Shown: positions 11,349 to 22,119, counted from the stretch's first letter. The stretch: 64,000 nt of DNA from Dromiciops gliroides (GCF_019393635.1 NC_057867.1:64979492-65043491), one strand, 5' to 3'. Numbers and translations: made by a program. The notes: a model not told the origin generated them from the letters alone.

Positions 11349-11495
11349 TTTTTTTTTTAAGTGAGGCAATTGGGGTTAAGTGACTTGCCCAGGGTCACAC
11401 AGCTAGTAATTGTTAAGTGTCTGAGGCCGGATTTGAACTCAGGTCCTCCTGACTCCAGGGCCGGTACTCTATCCACTGTGCCATCTAGCTGCCCC
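11349..11495 (-). mobile_element. WSINE-type SINE (CAATTGGGG/GACTCC subtype)
   Basis: Full-length minus-strand copy inside the L1, T-run first, GCCCC last. Confidence 0.95.
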
Positions 11496-11644
11496 AAAAA
11501 GGGTTTTTAAAAATACTTTTTAGTCTGCTTTAATCTGCATTCAGACTCCATCAGTTCATTGTTTGGAGGTGGATAGCATTTTTCATTGCAAGTCCTATAG
11601 AATTATCTTAGATCACTGTATTGCTGAGAATGGCTAAGTCATTC

Positions 11645-11905
11645 ATGGGGAAGCCAGGTGACACAGTGGATAGAGTAATGAGCATGAGATCAGGAAGATT
11701 CATGTTCATGAATTCAAATCTGGCCCCAGACACTTACTAGCTGTGCGACCCTGGGCAAGTCACTTAACCCTCAATTCTTCATCTGTAAAATGACCTGGAG
11801 AATGAAATGGCAAACCACTCTAGTATCTCTGCCAAAACAAACAAACAAACTCAAACCAAATGGGGTCACAAAGAGTCAGACTCAACTGAAACAGCTAAAG
11901 TTATT
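11645..11905 (+). mobile_element. Composite SINE with RTE/BovB-like tail
   Basis: Head GTGACACAGTGGATAGAGTA, middle TTCATCTGTAAAATGACCTG, tail GGGGTCACAAAGAGTCAGAC. It has gained a CAAA-repeat near 11845. Confidence 0.85.
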
Positions 11906-12441
11906 CATAGTTGATCATCATACAATATTGCCCTTACTGTGTACAGTGTTCTTCTGGTTCTGTTCACTTCACTTTACATCAGTTCATGTAGGTTTTCCAA
12001 GGTTTTTCTGAGAGCATCCTGCTTGTCATTTCTTATACTACAATAGTATTATATCCCAGTCATATACTACAACTTGTTCAGCCATTCCCAAATTGATTGG
12101 CATCAAAGAATTTCCAATTCTTTGCCACCACAAAAGGAGCTGCTGTAAATATTTTTGTGCATATAGGTCCTTTTTCTTTGATCTCTGGGTTAGAGACCTA
12201 GTGCTGGTATTATTGGGTCAAAGGGTATGCACAGTTTTATAGCCTTTTGGGTATAGTTCTAAATTGCTCTCCAGAATGGTTGGATCATTTCATAACTCTG
12301 CCACTAGTGCATTAGTGTCCCAATTTTCCTACATTCCCTCCAATATTTGTCATTTTCCTTTTCTGTCATATTAGCCTATCTGATAGGTATGAGGTACTTT
12401 AGAGTTGTTTTAATTTGCATTTCACTAATTAATAGTCTTTT

Positions 12442-12583
12442 GGGGGGGCAGGGCAATGAGGGTTAAGTGACTTGTCCAAGGTCACACAGCTAGTAAGTGT
12501 CAAATGTCTGAGTCTGGATTTGAACTCAGGTCCTCTTGAATCCAGGGCCGGTGCTTTATCCACTGTGCCACCTAGCTGCCCCT
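12442..12583 (-). mobile_element. WSINE-type SINE (GAATCC/GCTTTATCC subtype)
   Basis: Full length in L1; direct repeats AATAGTCTTTT. Confidence 0.95.
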
Positions 12584-12802
12584 CAATAGTCTTTTAGAGC
12601 ATTTTTTCATATGATTATAGATATCTTTGATTTCATCTGAAAATTGCCTGTTCATATATATCTTTTGACTATTTATCAATTGGAAAATGATTTGTATTGA
12701 TGCATTTGTATTGATACATTTGGGGAGCTAAATTTTTCCCTAAGTACTACTTTGACTGTATCCCATAAATTTTGGTGTGTTGTCTCATTGTTCTTATTCT
12801 CT

Positions 12803-12943
12803 CTCTTTTTTTTTTCAGGGCAATGGGGGTTAAGTGATTTGCCCAGGGTCACACAGGTAGTAAGTGTCTGAGTCTGGGTTTGAACTCAGGTCCTCCTGAA
12901 TCCAAGGCTGGTGCCTTATCCACTGCACCACCTAGCTGCCCCC
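12803..12943 (-). mobile_element. WSINE-type SINE (GAATCC subtype)
   Basis: Full length in the L1 endonuclease region; direct repeats TGTTCTTATTCTCT. Confidence 0.95.
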
Positions 12944-13425
12944 TGTTCTTATTCTCTTTAATGAAATTATTTATTATTTCTGTGATTTGTTCTTTTGCCC
13001 ACTCATTCTTTGGGATTAGATTATTTTCTAATTACTATTTAATCTTCGTTTCCATGACCCTTTGTTGAAAATAACTTTTCTAAAATTCTATTCATTTCCT
13101 TAACTTCTTTTTTTGCTTATTTTATGGTTAGATTATTTAGTTTGGAGAGGGGAAAGTTGAAGTGCCTCACAGTATAGTTTTACTGTCTGTTTCCTTCTGT
13201 AACTCATTGAACTTTTTCTTTAAGAATTTGGATTCTTTGCCATTTGTTCCATATCTGTTTAGCATTGATATTCGTTGTCTATGGTACCTTTTAACAAAAT
13301 GTAGTTTCTCTCCTTATCTCTTTTAGTTCTATTTTTGCTTTTGCTTTATCTGAGATCATGATTGCAATCCCTGCTTTTTTTTTTTTTTACTTCAGTTGAA
13401 GCATAATAGATTCTGCTCCAGCCCC

Positions 13426-13480
13426 TTATTGTACTAGGTTCTGTAAAAGGAGTAGTTGTCATGGTACTTGATCCTAAGTA
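13426..13480. repeat. Right-hand remainder of the last array unit
   Basis: TACTAGGTTCTGTAAAAGGA and then TCATGGTACTTGATCCTAAG reproduce the unit segment that should follow position ~10860. The unit was therefore split by the L1 and SINE block at 10863-13425. Confidence 0.85.
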
Positions 13481-13820
13481 ACCTTTCCTCTAATGAATTG
13501 TGCTTGGCAGTTCTCTCCATTTGTTGACTCACCTTTAATTCTTCTCTGAGCTGTGGAGAAAGGTGATCTCTGTGCACCTGCTTCCTGTGGAGATGGTTAT
13601 ATACTTGCCAGGTAATTTGAGAGGGGCTGGTAATACCAGAGAAAGGCATATGCACAACTGAAAAAAAAAGGTGGGAGGAAAACCAGAAAGAGAATTATGA
13701 AAGAAAGGAAGGAAGGAAGGAAGAAAGAAAGAAAAGAGAGAAAAAGAAAGATTGACTGGTTGGTCAGCTGTCCATGAGCAAATGTTAGAGAGTTGATGTG
13801 TGGGTCTTTGTAGTAAGTCA
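13481..13820. other. Unassigned sequence with a GGAA/GAAA microsatellite
   Basis: 13704-13750 is a purine run of GGAA then GAAA repeats. The rest shows no gene or element I recognise. Confidence 0.6.
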
Positions 13821-14010
13821 TTAGTACTCTTGGCAACAAGATTGTGTAGGTTCATGTTCAAGCTCCAGTACTTTTTAACTGTATCTGACCTCTCTGAGTC
13901 TCAATTTCCTCATCTGTAGAAGGAATGATAATACTTAGGACAACCTTAATGACTAGGGGTTTTGTGTGGAAAGCACTTTGTAAGCCTTAAAGAAATGTGA
14001 GTTATTGTTT
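13820..14010 (+). repeat. MIR SINE
   Basis: TCTCAATTTCCTCATCTGTA and GGAAAGCACTTTGTAAGCCT are MIR core and 3' parts. Confidence 0.75.
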
Positions 14011-14249
14011 CTAGAGGCAACAAAGTGTCCATAAACGTCATCCCACAGTGCAAGATGCAGAAATGAGTTCTCTTTTCACTGAGATTTGAAATGTCTTGCC
14101 CATTGTGACATACCTCATGTTTTCCAGATTTTGAGGTCTGAATTCCAGTCTTCTCTGCTGCCGTGCCTGTCACAATATAATCAAACCCAGAGGCTTTCCC
14201 TCGTCCTTTTGTTCCTGCCCCCCCCCCATCTCTGATTGCTTTTGGTCAC

Positions 14250-14400
14250 ACTGGGCTATTATTACATTTAGAGCTACTCTAACCTCAGTTTATAAATAAG
14301 CAAACTGGGCACCAGGTACACTCAGGAACTTGCCCAAGGCCACACAACTGGGGAGTCTCCAAGTCTCCTGACTCTAGTTCTAACATTTTCTACTATAGCA
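14250..14400 (-). repeat. MIR SINE fragment
   Basis: CTTGCCCAAGGCCACACAAC and a degraded CTCCTGACTCTAG end, minus-strand MIR. Confidence 0.65.
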
Positions 14401-14471
14401 TGCAGCTCTTCCCCTTACACTTTGCACATAGCTGCCCTGCTTTCTTTTCCTTAAAAACTCAAATCTTCTCT

Positions 14472-14602
14472 AAACAATGAGGGTTAAGTGACTTGCCCAG
14501 GGTCACACAGCTAGTAAGTGTCAAATATCTGAGGCTGGATTTGGACTCAGGTCCTCCTGAATCCAGGGCTGGTGCTCTATCCACTGTGTCACCCAGCTGC
14601 CC
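14472..14602 (-). mobile_element. WSINE-type SINE
   Basis: AACAATGAGGGTTAAGTGAC through CCCAGCTGCCCT. Tail short. A second copy follows at the same target site. Confidence 0.9.
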
Positions 14603-14619
14603 TGCCTTTTGTTTTTCTT

Positions 14620-14769
14620 TTCTTTTCTTTTTTTTTTTTGTGGGGCAATGGAGGTTAAGTGACTTGCCCAGGGTCACACAGCTAGTAAGTGTCTGAGGCC
14701 GGATTTGAACTCTGGTACTCATGAATCCAGGGCCGGTGCTTTATCTACTGCGCCACCTAGCCGTCCCCC
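14620..14769 (-). mobile_element. WSINE-type SINE (GAATCC subtype), stacked
   Basis: Inserted next to the previous SINE; CTGCCTTTTGTTTTT occurs before and after it and a variant precedes the first SINE. Confidence 0.9.
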
Positions 14770-14874
14770 CTGCCTTTTGTTTTTAATTCAGTGAAAACCT
14801 TCTCTCCAGAGTTGCTTACTTTCCTTTCCACCCTTGGAATGTTCACTACTCAGCTCCCCAGGCTATACATTCTT

Positions 14875-15832
14875 TTTTTAAAACTTCCATTAAAAGTATT
14901 TTATTATTTTCCAGTTACATGTAGAGATAGTTTTCAACATTTGTTTTCATAAGATTTCTAGTTTCAAATTTTCTCCCCCCTCCCCAAGACAGCAAGTAAT
15001 CTGATATATGTTATATATGTACAATCACATTAAACATATTTCTTCATTAGTCATGCTGTGAAAGAAGAATCAGAGCAAAAAGGAAAAACCTCACAAAAGA
15101 AAAATAACAACAAAAACATAGAAATAGTACGGTTCAATCTGCATCTAGATTCCACAGTTCTTTTTTTTCTGGATTTGGAGAACATTTTCCATCATGAGTC
15201 CTTTGGAACTATCTTGGACCATTGTTGAGAAGAGTCAAGTCTATCACAATTGATCAACACACAATGTTGCTGATACTGTGTGCAATGTTCTCCTGGTTCT
15301 GCTCATCATTTCTTACAGCACAATAGTATTCTATTACATTCATATACCACAACTTGTTCAGCCATTCCCCAATTGATGGACACCTCCTCAATTTCCAATT
15401 CCTTGCCACCACAAAAAGAGCAGCTATAAATATTTTTGTACATGTGGGTCCTTTTCCCTTTTTTTATGATCTCTTTGGGAAAAAGACCTAATAGTGAGTG
15501 GTATTGCTGGGTCAAAGGGTATGCACAGCTTTATAGCCCTTTGGGTATAGTTCCAAATCACTCTCCAGAATGGTTGGATTATTTCACAGCTCCACCAACA
15601 ATGCGTTAGTGTTCCATTTTTTCCACAGCTTCTCCAACATTTATTATTTTCCTTTTTTGTCATATTAGCCAATCTGATAGGTGTCAGGTGGTACCTCAGA
15701 GTTGTTTTAATTTTAATTTCTCTAATCAATAGTGATTTAGAACATTTTTTTTCATATGGTAATAGATAGCTTTGATTTCTTCATCAGAAAACTGACTGTT
15801 CATATCCTTTGACCATTTCTCAGTTGGGGATG
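14875..15832 (-). mobile_element. L1 LINE, 5'-truncated, young-looking
   Basis: Bounded by 14-bp perfect direct repeats GGCTATACATTCTT (14861-14874, 15833-15846). The minus strand reads the ORF2 C-terminus in two overlapping frames: [39 protein letters not shown] and FDPAIPL, where NKCW..CG and GTLxHCWW are the L1 cysteine-rich tail motifs. The 3' UTR follows to the T-run at 14875. Confidence 0.93.
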
Positions 15833-15846
15833 GGCTATACATTCTT

Positions 15847-16060
15847 ACTGGGATCCCAGCTATAAACCTGCCTCTTCAGTGAATTCAGTTTTATAAGCAT
15901 ATATTTTGTGCCTACTCTACTCCTGGGCAGTGATGGCTGCCCCTCATTGGACCCTGGATGTGTGTGGCCTTTATTGTCAACCAGCTGGTCATTGTCTTGT
16001 GTCGTAAGTCCCCAGTTTGATTTTAGGGGCAGGTTTAGAGCTTCTTCTCTATCCCCTACA
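15847..16060. other. Unassigned sequence
   Basis: No gene or repeat recognised. Confidence 0.5.
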
Positions 16061-16540
16061 TTTCCTAGTACAAGAAGTAGTAAAAATTCTCAGAACTCAG
16101 TCTGGGTTCAAATCCAAAGGAGAAACCTTATTAGTTTTGTGACCACAGTCAAATCACTTGACCTCTGATCCTTCTTTTCCTTTTGAAAAATGGGGAAGAT
16201 AATTGGATTTCCTGCTTTACAGGGAGGGACAGTACTTTGTTATCCCCATATCACTACATAAATATAGCAGCTATTATTATAGTAACTTGTTGAGGGATCA
16301 TTTCTGGGAGCTAAGGAGTACAGTGGATAGAGTTTTAACCTTAGTCAGGAAGTGCTGAGTTTGAATTCTGCCTCTCACATTTGTGCCTTAGCTGTGTGTT
16401 CTGGGACAAATCATTTAACCTCTTTCTGCCTTATTTTCTTTTTTTGTAAAATTGATTTGTTGTCAAGATCAAATGAAATAATCTATGTAAAATGCTTTGC
16501 AAACCTCAAAGCACTGTAGAAATGTTAGCTAGTATTACTT
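16060..16540 (+). repeat. Two MIR copies in tandem
   Basis: Copy one, 16060-16270: GTGACCACAGTCAAATCACT. Copy two, 16300-16540: AGTGCTGAGTTTGAATTCTG, CAAATCATTTAACCTC and AAATGCTTTGCAAACCTCAA. Confidence 0.75.
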
Positions 16541-16599
16541 AGCATGTTAAAACTATGGAGAGTAATTTTGAGAGCAATACTCTTTTCAGCAGCTGTCTT

Positions 16600-16652
16600 C
16601 CTCTCCCTCCCTCCCTCCTCCTCCTCCTCCTTCTTTTCCCTCTCTTTCCCTT

Positions 16653-16703
<51 letters not shown>
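16600..16703 (+). repeat. Polypyrimidine tract and (TC)n microsatellite
   Basis: CCTCC/TTCC-rich run passing into about 23 TC units at 16657-16703. Confidence 0.97.
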
Positions 16704-16706
<3 letters not shown>

Positions 16707-17009
16707 GCCATGGAAACAATCCAAGGAACAAGGGTGAGGGAGGACATCTGGAGATCTGTTTACTTGCTAATGCTCCAAATTTTTGCTTACAGAGCTTCAT
16801 TCCATTCCTTTTCCATTTTGGTGATCTTGTGTCAACACCGAGTCATCTCTTTCTCCCCCCCCCCCTCCACTCTGGCGTGGAAAAGAAAAGAAATCTGTGA
16901 CCCTTGATCAATGTTAGATGATGCTTATTTCACAGCATTTGAAATATGGGGGCAGGATGGTTCTGAATCCGTTTGTCTTTTCTTAGTGCAGTGGTGATTT
17001 TTTTCCATC

Positions 17010-17610
17010 TATTTAATTGCTCTTCTTTTTTTACATCATTATCACTTCCTGCTGGATTTCCTCTCCCCCCTTCAAATAATCTTCCTTTGGAATAAAAGTA
17101 CAGTTAAGCAGAACTGATCAGCCCGTTGGCCACATGTCAATGTGGCCTCATTCCCTACCAGTTTTCTACTACCTTTCTGCCAAAAGGAAGATACGATGTT
17201 TCACCCCAAATCTTCAGATGTCCTTAAAGGTCTAATGTCATTCACTGTGTTCCTTTATATGATCACGTTTATTGTGTAAATTGCTTTCCTGATCCTTCTT
17301 GATTTCCTTTACATCAGTTCCTAAATAGCTTGCCAAATTTCTCTGAATTCTTCATATTTGTTGTTTATAACAGCTCAAGATTAGTGTATTACATTCAGAT
17401 ACCTCGGTGTGTTCAGCTATCTCCTAATCAGTGGGTACCCAATTTGCTTCCAGTTCTTTGCTGCCACGAAAAGTCCTCCTATAAACAACATATGTGAAAC
17501 TTTTCCTTTGGTTTTTGATCTCCTTGGGAAATAACCATTTCTCTCATTAGAGATTTGGAACATTTGTCCATCTGATTGTTACTTTATAGTTCCCTTGAAT
17601 ATTGTTTATA
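17010..17610 (-). mobile_element. Old L1 LINE, 3' end
   Basis: Degraded minus-strand L1: TAGTGTATTACATTCAGATA, GTGTTCAGCTATCTCCTAAT, TTTGCTGCCACGAAAAG and TAGAGATTTGGAACATTTGT align with the younger L1 copies here. Confidence 0.7.
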
Positions 17611-17874
17611 TATGGTGGGCAGAACTAGGATGGTAGAGTAGCAGGAAGAAATACAATGAAATCTCAATGTAAGATATTGATGTAAACCTAACTCTCTTCA
17701 AACTGATTTCCTGTTTTCCTGGCAGTTTTTGCATACGAGGGAGATAGGTGGGCCTTACCCCTGTAGTTTGTTTTGTTTTGACACATTGACCCTAATATTA
17801 TGACCTGCTAAATGGAATAAGTTTTGCTTCCCACAATCCCAGGGTTATGTCTCCTTAAGAAGATCACAAATTGG

Positions 17875-18020
17875 GGGCAGCTAGGTGGCACAGTGGATAG
17901 AGCATTGGTCCTGGAGTCAGGAGTACCTGAGTTCAAATCTGGCCTCAGACACTTAACACTTACTAGCTGTGTGACCCTGGGCAAGTCACTTAACCCCAAT
18001 TACCTCAAAAAAAAAAAAAA
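17875..18020 (+). mobile_element. WSINE-type SINE (GAGTCAGG/CAATTACC subtype)
   Basis: Full length between 14-bp perfect direct repeats AGATCACAAATTGG (17861-17874, 18021-18034). Confidence 0.97.
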
Positions 18021-18439
18021 AGATCACAAATTGGTACCTGCTGCTAGAGGGAGGCAGTATGTATGAGATTTTCTGCCTTCAGACAAGCTATCTTGTCTCT
18101 TAGGTTTCTTTTCTGTTCCTCTGCTTGGGAGCCTTGCTTTATGCCTTCAACCAGTTAGTAAATACTTTTGGGGAATCTGCCTTCAACTTTCTCTTCCCTG
18201 GCTGCTCTCCTCTCACCCAGCTCCCCAGATCCTAGTGTATAGATAGCTTTGCTTTCTTTTCCCAGTGTTTCAACTGTCTCAGATATATTATCACCAATTT
18301 TCATTCCTTTACCCTATATGTAAGTATATATATGAAGGTGCATGTATGAACTCTTAAAACATCTGCACATTCTATACTTCAGTATCACTATACACTTGCA
18401 TAAAAAATCATAATGCTTGTTTATTTAGAACAGGCTTTT

Positions 18440-18963
18440 AATTTTTAAAAAATTTTTATTTTTAATCATAAAAGTATTTTATTATTTCCCAGTTACATGT
18501 AAAAATAGTTTTCAACATTTGTTTTTATTATTATTATTATTATTATTATTTTTTAGTGAGGCAATTGGGGTTAAGTGACTTGCCCAGGGTCACACAGCTA
18601 GTAAGTGTCTGAGGCCAGATTTGAACTCAGGTACTCCTGACTCCAGGGCCGGTGCTCTATCCACTGCGCCACCTAGCTGCCCCACAACATTTGTTTTTAT
18701 AAGATTTCTAGTTCCAAATTTTTCTCCCTCCCTCCCTTCCTTCCCCCCTCCCCAAGACAGAAAGCAATCTAATCTAGGTTATATATGTACAATCACATTA
18801 AACATATTTCTGCCTTAGTCTTGTTGTGAAAGAAGGATCAGAAGAAAAGGGAAAAACCTCAAAAAAGACAAAACAAAAACCAAAGTAGAACCCGTCTGGT
18901 TCAGTCTCCATTCAGAATCTAGAATTCCTTTTTCTGGATATGGAGAACATTTGCCATCATGAG
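18440..18963 (-). mobile_element. L1 LINE 3' UTR, 5'-truncated
   Basis: Between 14-bp direct repeats TAGAACAGGCTTTT (18426-18439, 18964-18977). Contains ATATGTACAATCACATTAAA and other L1 3' UTR marks and is itself hit by a SINE. Confidence 0.92.
18528..18683 (-). mobile_element. WSINE-type SINE with (TTA)n tail
   Basis: Full length with direct repeats CAACATTTGTTTTTA. Its tail has become a ten-unit TTA microsatellite. Confidence 0.93.
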
Positions 18964-19179
18964 TAGAACAGGCTTTTTTAAAGAGCACACATACTTCGGG
19001 ATAATTCCGTGACTTAAAAAAAATATCAACTCTTAACTAATTGTTATAATTTTGAATTGTATTCCTCAGTGATATAGGTCAGTTAGATCAGGCATGCTAC
19101 CAGTAGGAGAAAGATGAACATGCAGAGAGGGTCATAGAGTGACTGATAAGTACAAAGAAATTCTACCACCCCTGCTTTT

Positions 19180-19440
19180 AGCCGCTTTGGACAGTGGATA
19201 GGGTGCTAGGCCAGGAATTAGGAAGACTTGAGTTTGAATCAGGCCTCAAGATACTTACTAGGTGTGTGTCCCTAGGCTAGTCACTTTACCTCTATCGGCC
19301 TCAGTTGTCTGAACTGTAAAGTGGAAATAATATTACTCACCTCGCAGGGTTGTTTTGAGGATAAGATGATACAATATTTATAAAGCATAGTTGCTGACAT
19401 GTATATAAATATGCTCATATAAATGCTGATTCCCTTCCCC
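19180..19440 (+). repeat. MIR SINE
   Basis: GTGGATAGGGTGCTAGGCCA, TCGGCCTCAGTTGTCTGAAC and GGTTGTTTTGAGGATAAGAT; nearly full length. Confidence 0.85.
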
Positions 19441-19599
19441 CACTCTCACATTGCTTATCTTAAATTGGTTTATTTGTAGGAGCCTACAGCCCTTAATACC
19501 TGTGGGCCATCCTGTGGTCAAGCTATTGTGATGGTCTTCTGGGAGCAGTTCAGTGTGTGGTTGGTGGACCAGACTCTACAGAGCTACTTACATCCTTTA

Positions 19600-19705
19600 T
19601 GTATGAGTGAGTGAGAGTAAATAAGATAACGTGCAATACATTTTACAAACTTTGAAATACTTTACAAGTGCTTGATATTATCATTATTATTTCAGAAACC
19701 CTTAA
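19600..19705 (+). repeat. MIR 3' fragment
   Basis: ACTTTGAAATACTTTACAAG and GATATTATCATTATTATT match a MIR 3' end. Confidence 0.5.
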
Positions 19706-19821
19706 ATTAGAGCAACTAAAGCAGAAGCACTATGGCTCAAAAGAGAGAAAACCTGGAGGTAATGAGGGTTTAGACTAGGGGAATGGCAACATGAATGGAG
19801 AAGAAAGGATCTACATGAGGG

Positions 19822-19969
19822 CATTTTTTTTTTTTGCAGGCAATGGGGGTTAAGTGACTTGCCCAGGGTCACACAGCTAGTAAGTGTCAAGTGTCTGAGG
19901 TCAGATTTGAACTCAGGACCTCCTGAATCCAGGGCCAGTGCTCTATCCACTGTGCCACCTCACTGCCCC
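19822..19969 (-). mobile_element. WSINE-type SINE (GAATCC subtype)
   Basis: Full length, minus strand, T-run first. Confidence 0.93.
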
Positions 19970-20029
19970 TGCTGTTCCTTTAATAAAGGATTGTTGGTTC
20001 ATTTTCTTTGTATGTGACTGTCTTCTTTA

Positions 20030-20250
20030 GAATGATGGCCAGCTAGTGCTTTGCAAAACGCCCCACATGCCTCCTCTAATTTGAAACATACGATAACCTG
20101 GTGAAGTCAGTGTTTTAATTATTCATCCTTTACAGATTAAAAAACTGAGGCCAAAAGAGGTTGTGACTGGTGTCCTGGGTCCCAAGCCAGTGTTTGAGGA
20201 AGGATTGGAACTCGGGACTTACCAAATCGGAGGCTGGGGCTCTATCCACT
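20030..20250 (-). repeat. MIR SINE
   Basis: CCTTTACAGATTAAAAAACT and CTCTATCCACTAAACTACCC mark an old minus-strand MIR. Confidence 0.7.
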
Positions 20251-20449
20251 AAACTACCCAGAACTCTCCCATGTAACAAAGCTGTACAGTTGAGTAAGAC
20301 AAACTGACACCTCTATCATGTGTGACAATGTATGACTTATTCAGCATCTGTAGCTCTCCACCTCTGTCCAAAGGAGGAGGCTTGCTGCGCTGTTGGAACG
20401 CTGGAGGCATGTCATTGGATACTACAGTGGGAATTGTTCTGAGGTCTTT

Positions 20450-20880
20450 CCATGTTGCCGTGGTCACCCTGTGAATTGGCTTTCTTGGCTCTCCATCCCC
20501 TCTTTCTAGTCCCTCCCTCCATCCTCGTTCCCAATCCTCTCTCTCCCGGTGCCCCGCCTCTCCTCCGAGGCCTCCCTGTCTGGGGCCCCTTTCCCCTTCC
20601 CTCCCCTCCCCTCCCCTCCCCTCTTCTCCCCACTCCCCAGGTTGGGTGGGGAGCTGAGCCACCGAGATGTGCAGACCTCCGAGGCATCATAGAGGGGTTC
20701 CGGAAGCTCCCGGCAAGGGGCTGCAGGCTTTCTCGGCTCTCTGGCCAGTGGGGGCACTTCCTGCCACGCCAGCACCAGCTCTGGGCTCGGTGAGTTCAGG
20801 GTGTCGGAGCTTGGGGCTCCAGAGGGCTGGGGAGGGGGAGGAGGGGCGGGGCAGCCGGGAGATCTCAGAATTTGGGTACC
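20450..20880 (+). promoter_or_regulatory. GC-rich island with candidate noncoding first exon
   Basis: A CT-rich tract (20580-20640) is followed by CpG-containing sequence with an ETS-type palindrome TTCCGGAAGC at 20698-20707 and a strong donor CTCG|GTGAGT at 20789/20790. A noncoding exon ending at 20789 is plausible and could be exon 1 of the KRAB zinc-finger gene 20 kb downstream on the same strand. No transcript evidence. Confidence 0.45.
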
Positions 20881-20994
20881 ATTCGTGAAGTCGCCACTCC
20901 CAGCTTCAGTTTCCACATCTGTAAAATGGGATGAGCTTGTATTACCCCCTTCTCCCCCAGATGTTGGGGGGACACGGCTAATTAGTGTAGTGTG

Positions 20995-21190
20995 GGGGAA
21001 AGGGGCTCCCAACTTGGGAGTCCAAGCACCTGAGTTCTCATCCTGCCTCTGACAGTGACTACCTGTGTGACCTTGAGCAAATTGCTTAACCTCTCTCTTT
21101 GGGCCTCCGTTTCCTTTTCTGTAAAATTGAGCGAGTTGACCTGTGAGCCTCTAAAGTCCCTAGATTTATGACCCCATGAGGGATAAGGCT
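20995..21190 (+). repeat. MIR SINE
   Basis: ACCTGAGTTCTCATCCTGCC, GAGCAAATTGCTTAACCTCT and CTCTAAAGTCCCTAG. Confidence 0.8.
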
Positions 21191-21339
21191 TTATAACCTT
21201 TAGACATAGTGGAAATGTGAGCCGTTATTTCATATCCTTTGACTTCCCCGATCTGCCCAGTGCCTACTCATACCATCTCCCCATCCCCTGCCTGTCCTCC
21301 TTGAGCCCCATCCATCCCTTCCTAATCCTGGATCCAAGC

Positions 21340-21393
21340 CTCTTGGAGGGGGGGGTGGAGGGGAGGGGAGGGGAGAGGAGAGGAGAGAAGAGG
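21340..21393 (+). repeat. G-rich tract, quadruplex-prone
   Basis: Runs of three or more G recur (GGGGGGG, GGAGGGGAGGGGAGGGGAG), then GAGAG. Meets the simple four-G-run pattern for a G-quadruplex. Confidence 0.8.
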
Positions 21394-21399
21394 CGGGAT

Positions 21400-21560
21400 G
21401 TCAGTATGCTGCAGTGGAGAAAATCCTGGTTTGGCCACCAATTGCTACCTGTGTCACCTGGGACAAGCATTTGCCTCCTTGGGTCTTAGGTTCCTTGTCT
21501 CTAAAAGAAGGGGACTCTTTCCAATTTGATATTTGTGATTGAATGAGGTTGTCACAGAGA
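21400..21560 (+). repeat. MIR SINE, degraded
   Basis: CTGTGTCACCTGGGACAAGC and TAGGTTCCTTGTCTCTAAAA. Confidence 0.6.
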
Positions 21561-21839
21561 TAAAAACCCTCTGTTCTCCATATGTATTGTGTATGTATGT
21601 TCACTTCTTCATATCATAGGTGAGAGACTTGTTTGTTTGCTGTTAGTACCTATGTCTGGTTGCTAACTGGGTGACAGCAGGTGATTAGGAAGGAGCAGAG
21701 TAATGGATGGGTGAAAATCCATTTGTATACAAGAGATGTGTGTGAAATTCTGAGAGAAAATCAGAAATGCATGCCTTATGTAGAGCCTTGGATGGTGGAA
21801 TACCCCTCAGGGAGGTGGGGAGGTTGGGAGATCTTGGGA

Positions 21840-22100
21840 GATCTGCTGCTTGAGCCACTTAGAATCTCCAACCTCCTTCAGAACAGAGCTCAAGCACTAC
21901 CTCCTCTGGGAATCTTTTGGGGACTACCCTTATCCCTACCCTTGTATCTATTTGAGAGGTTTTATGTGTACTTGTGTCTTTCAGTAGAATCAAGCAAAGA
22001 ATAGAAGGCAAAGACGGCTTCCCTTTTGTCCCTTGTAGCCCCAGAGCCTGGCCCGCAGTAAGTGCTTAATAAATGAATGCTTGTTTATTGACTCCTGAGA
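21840..22100 (+). repeat. L2 LINE 3' end
   Basis: CTCCTTCAGAACAGAGCTCA, GCACTACCTCCTCTGGGAA and the terminal GTAAGTGCTTAATAAATGAA are L2 3' marks. Confidence 0.75.
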
Positions 22101-22119
22101 TTTTTGCCCACATGTCAGG

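Larger units (their letters stand above)
10863..13425 (-). mobile_element. L1 LINE with internal deletion, inserted in the last array unit
   Basis: 3' UTR and ORF2 C-terminal region occupy 10863 to ~12690 (CAATAGTATTATATCCCAGT, CAGCCATTCCCAAATTGATT). The piece 12720-13425 is ORF2 endonuclease region: its minus strand begins to read QAGIAIMISDKAKAKI, the endonuclease motif of L1. The ~3 kb RT region between them is absent. Four SINEs and one composite SINE pair interrupt it. Array sequence resumes at 13426. Confidence 0.85.

Noticed and set aside
16525-16900. Arg/Glu- and Ser/Leu-repeat frames
   Set aside because: Translations of the (TC)n tract.
20249-21052. Several overlapping open frames of 80-170 codons on both strands
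   Set aside because: Low-complexity Pro/Gly/Arg-rich products in a GC-rich island; overlapping in all frames is typical of composition, not coding.
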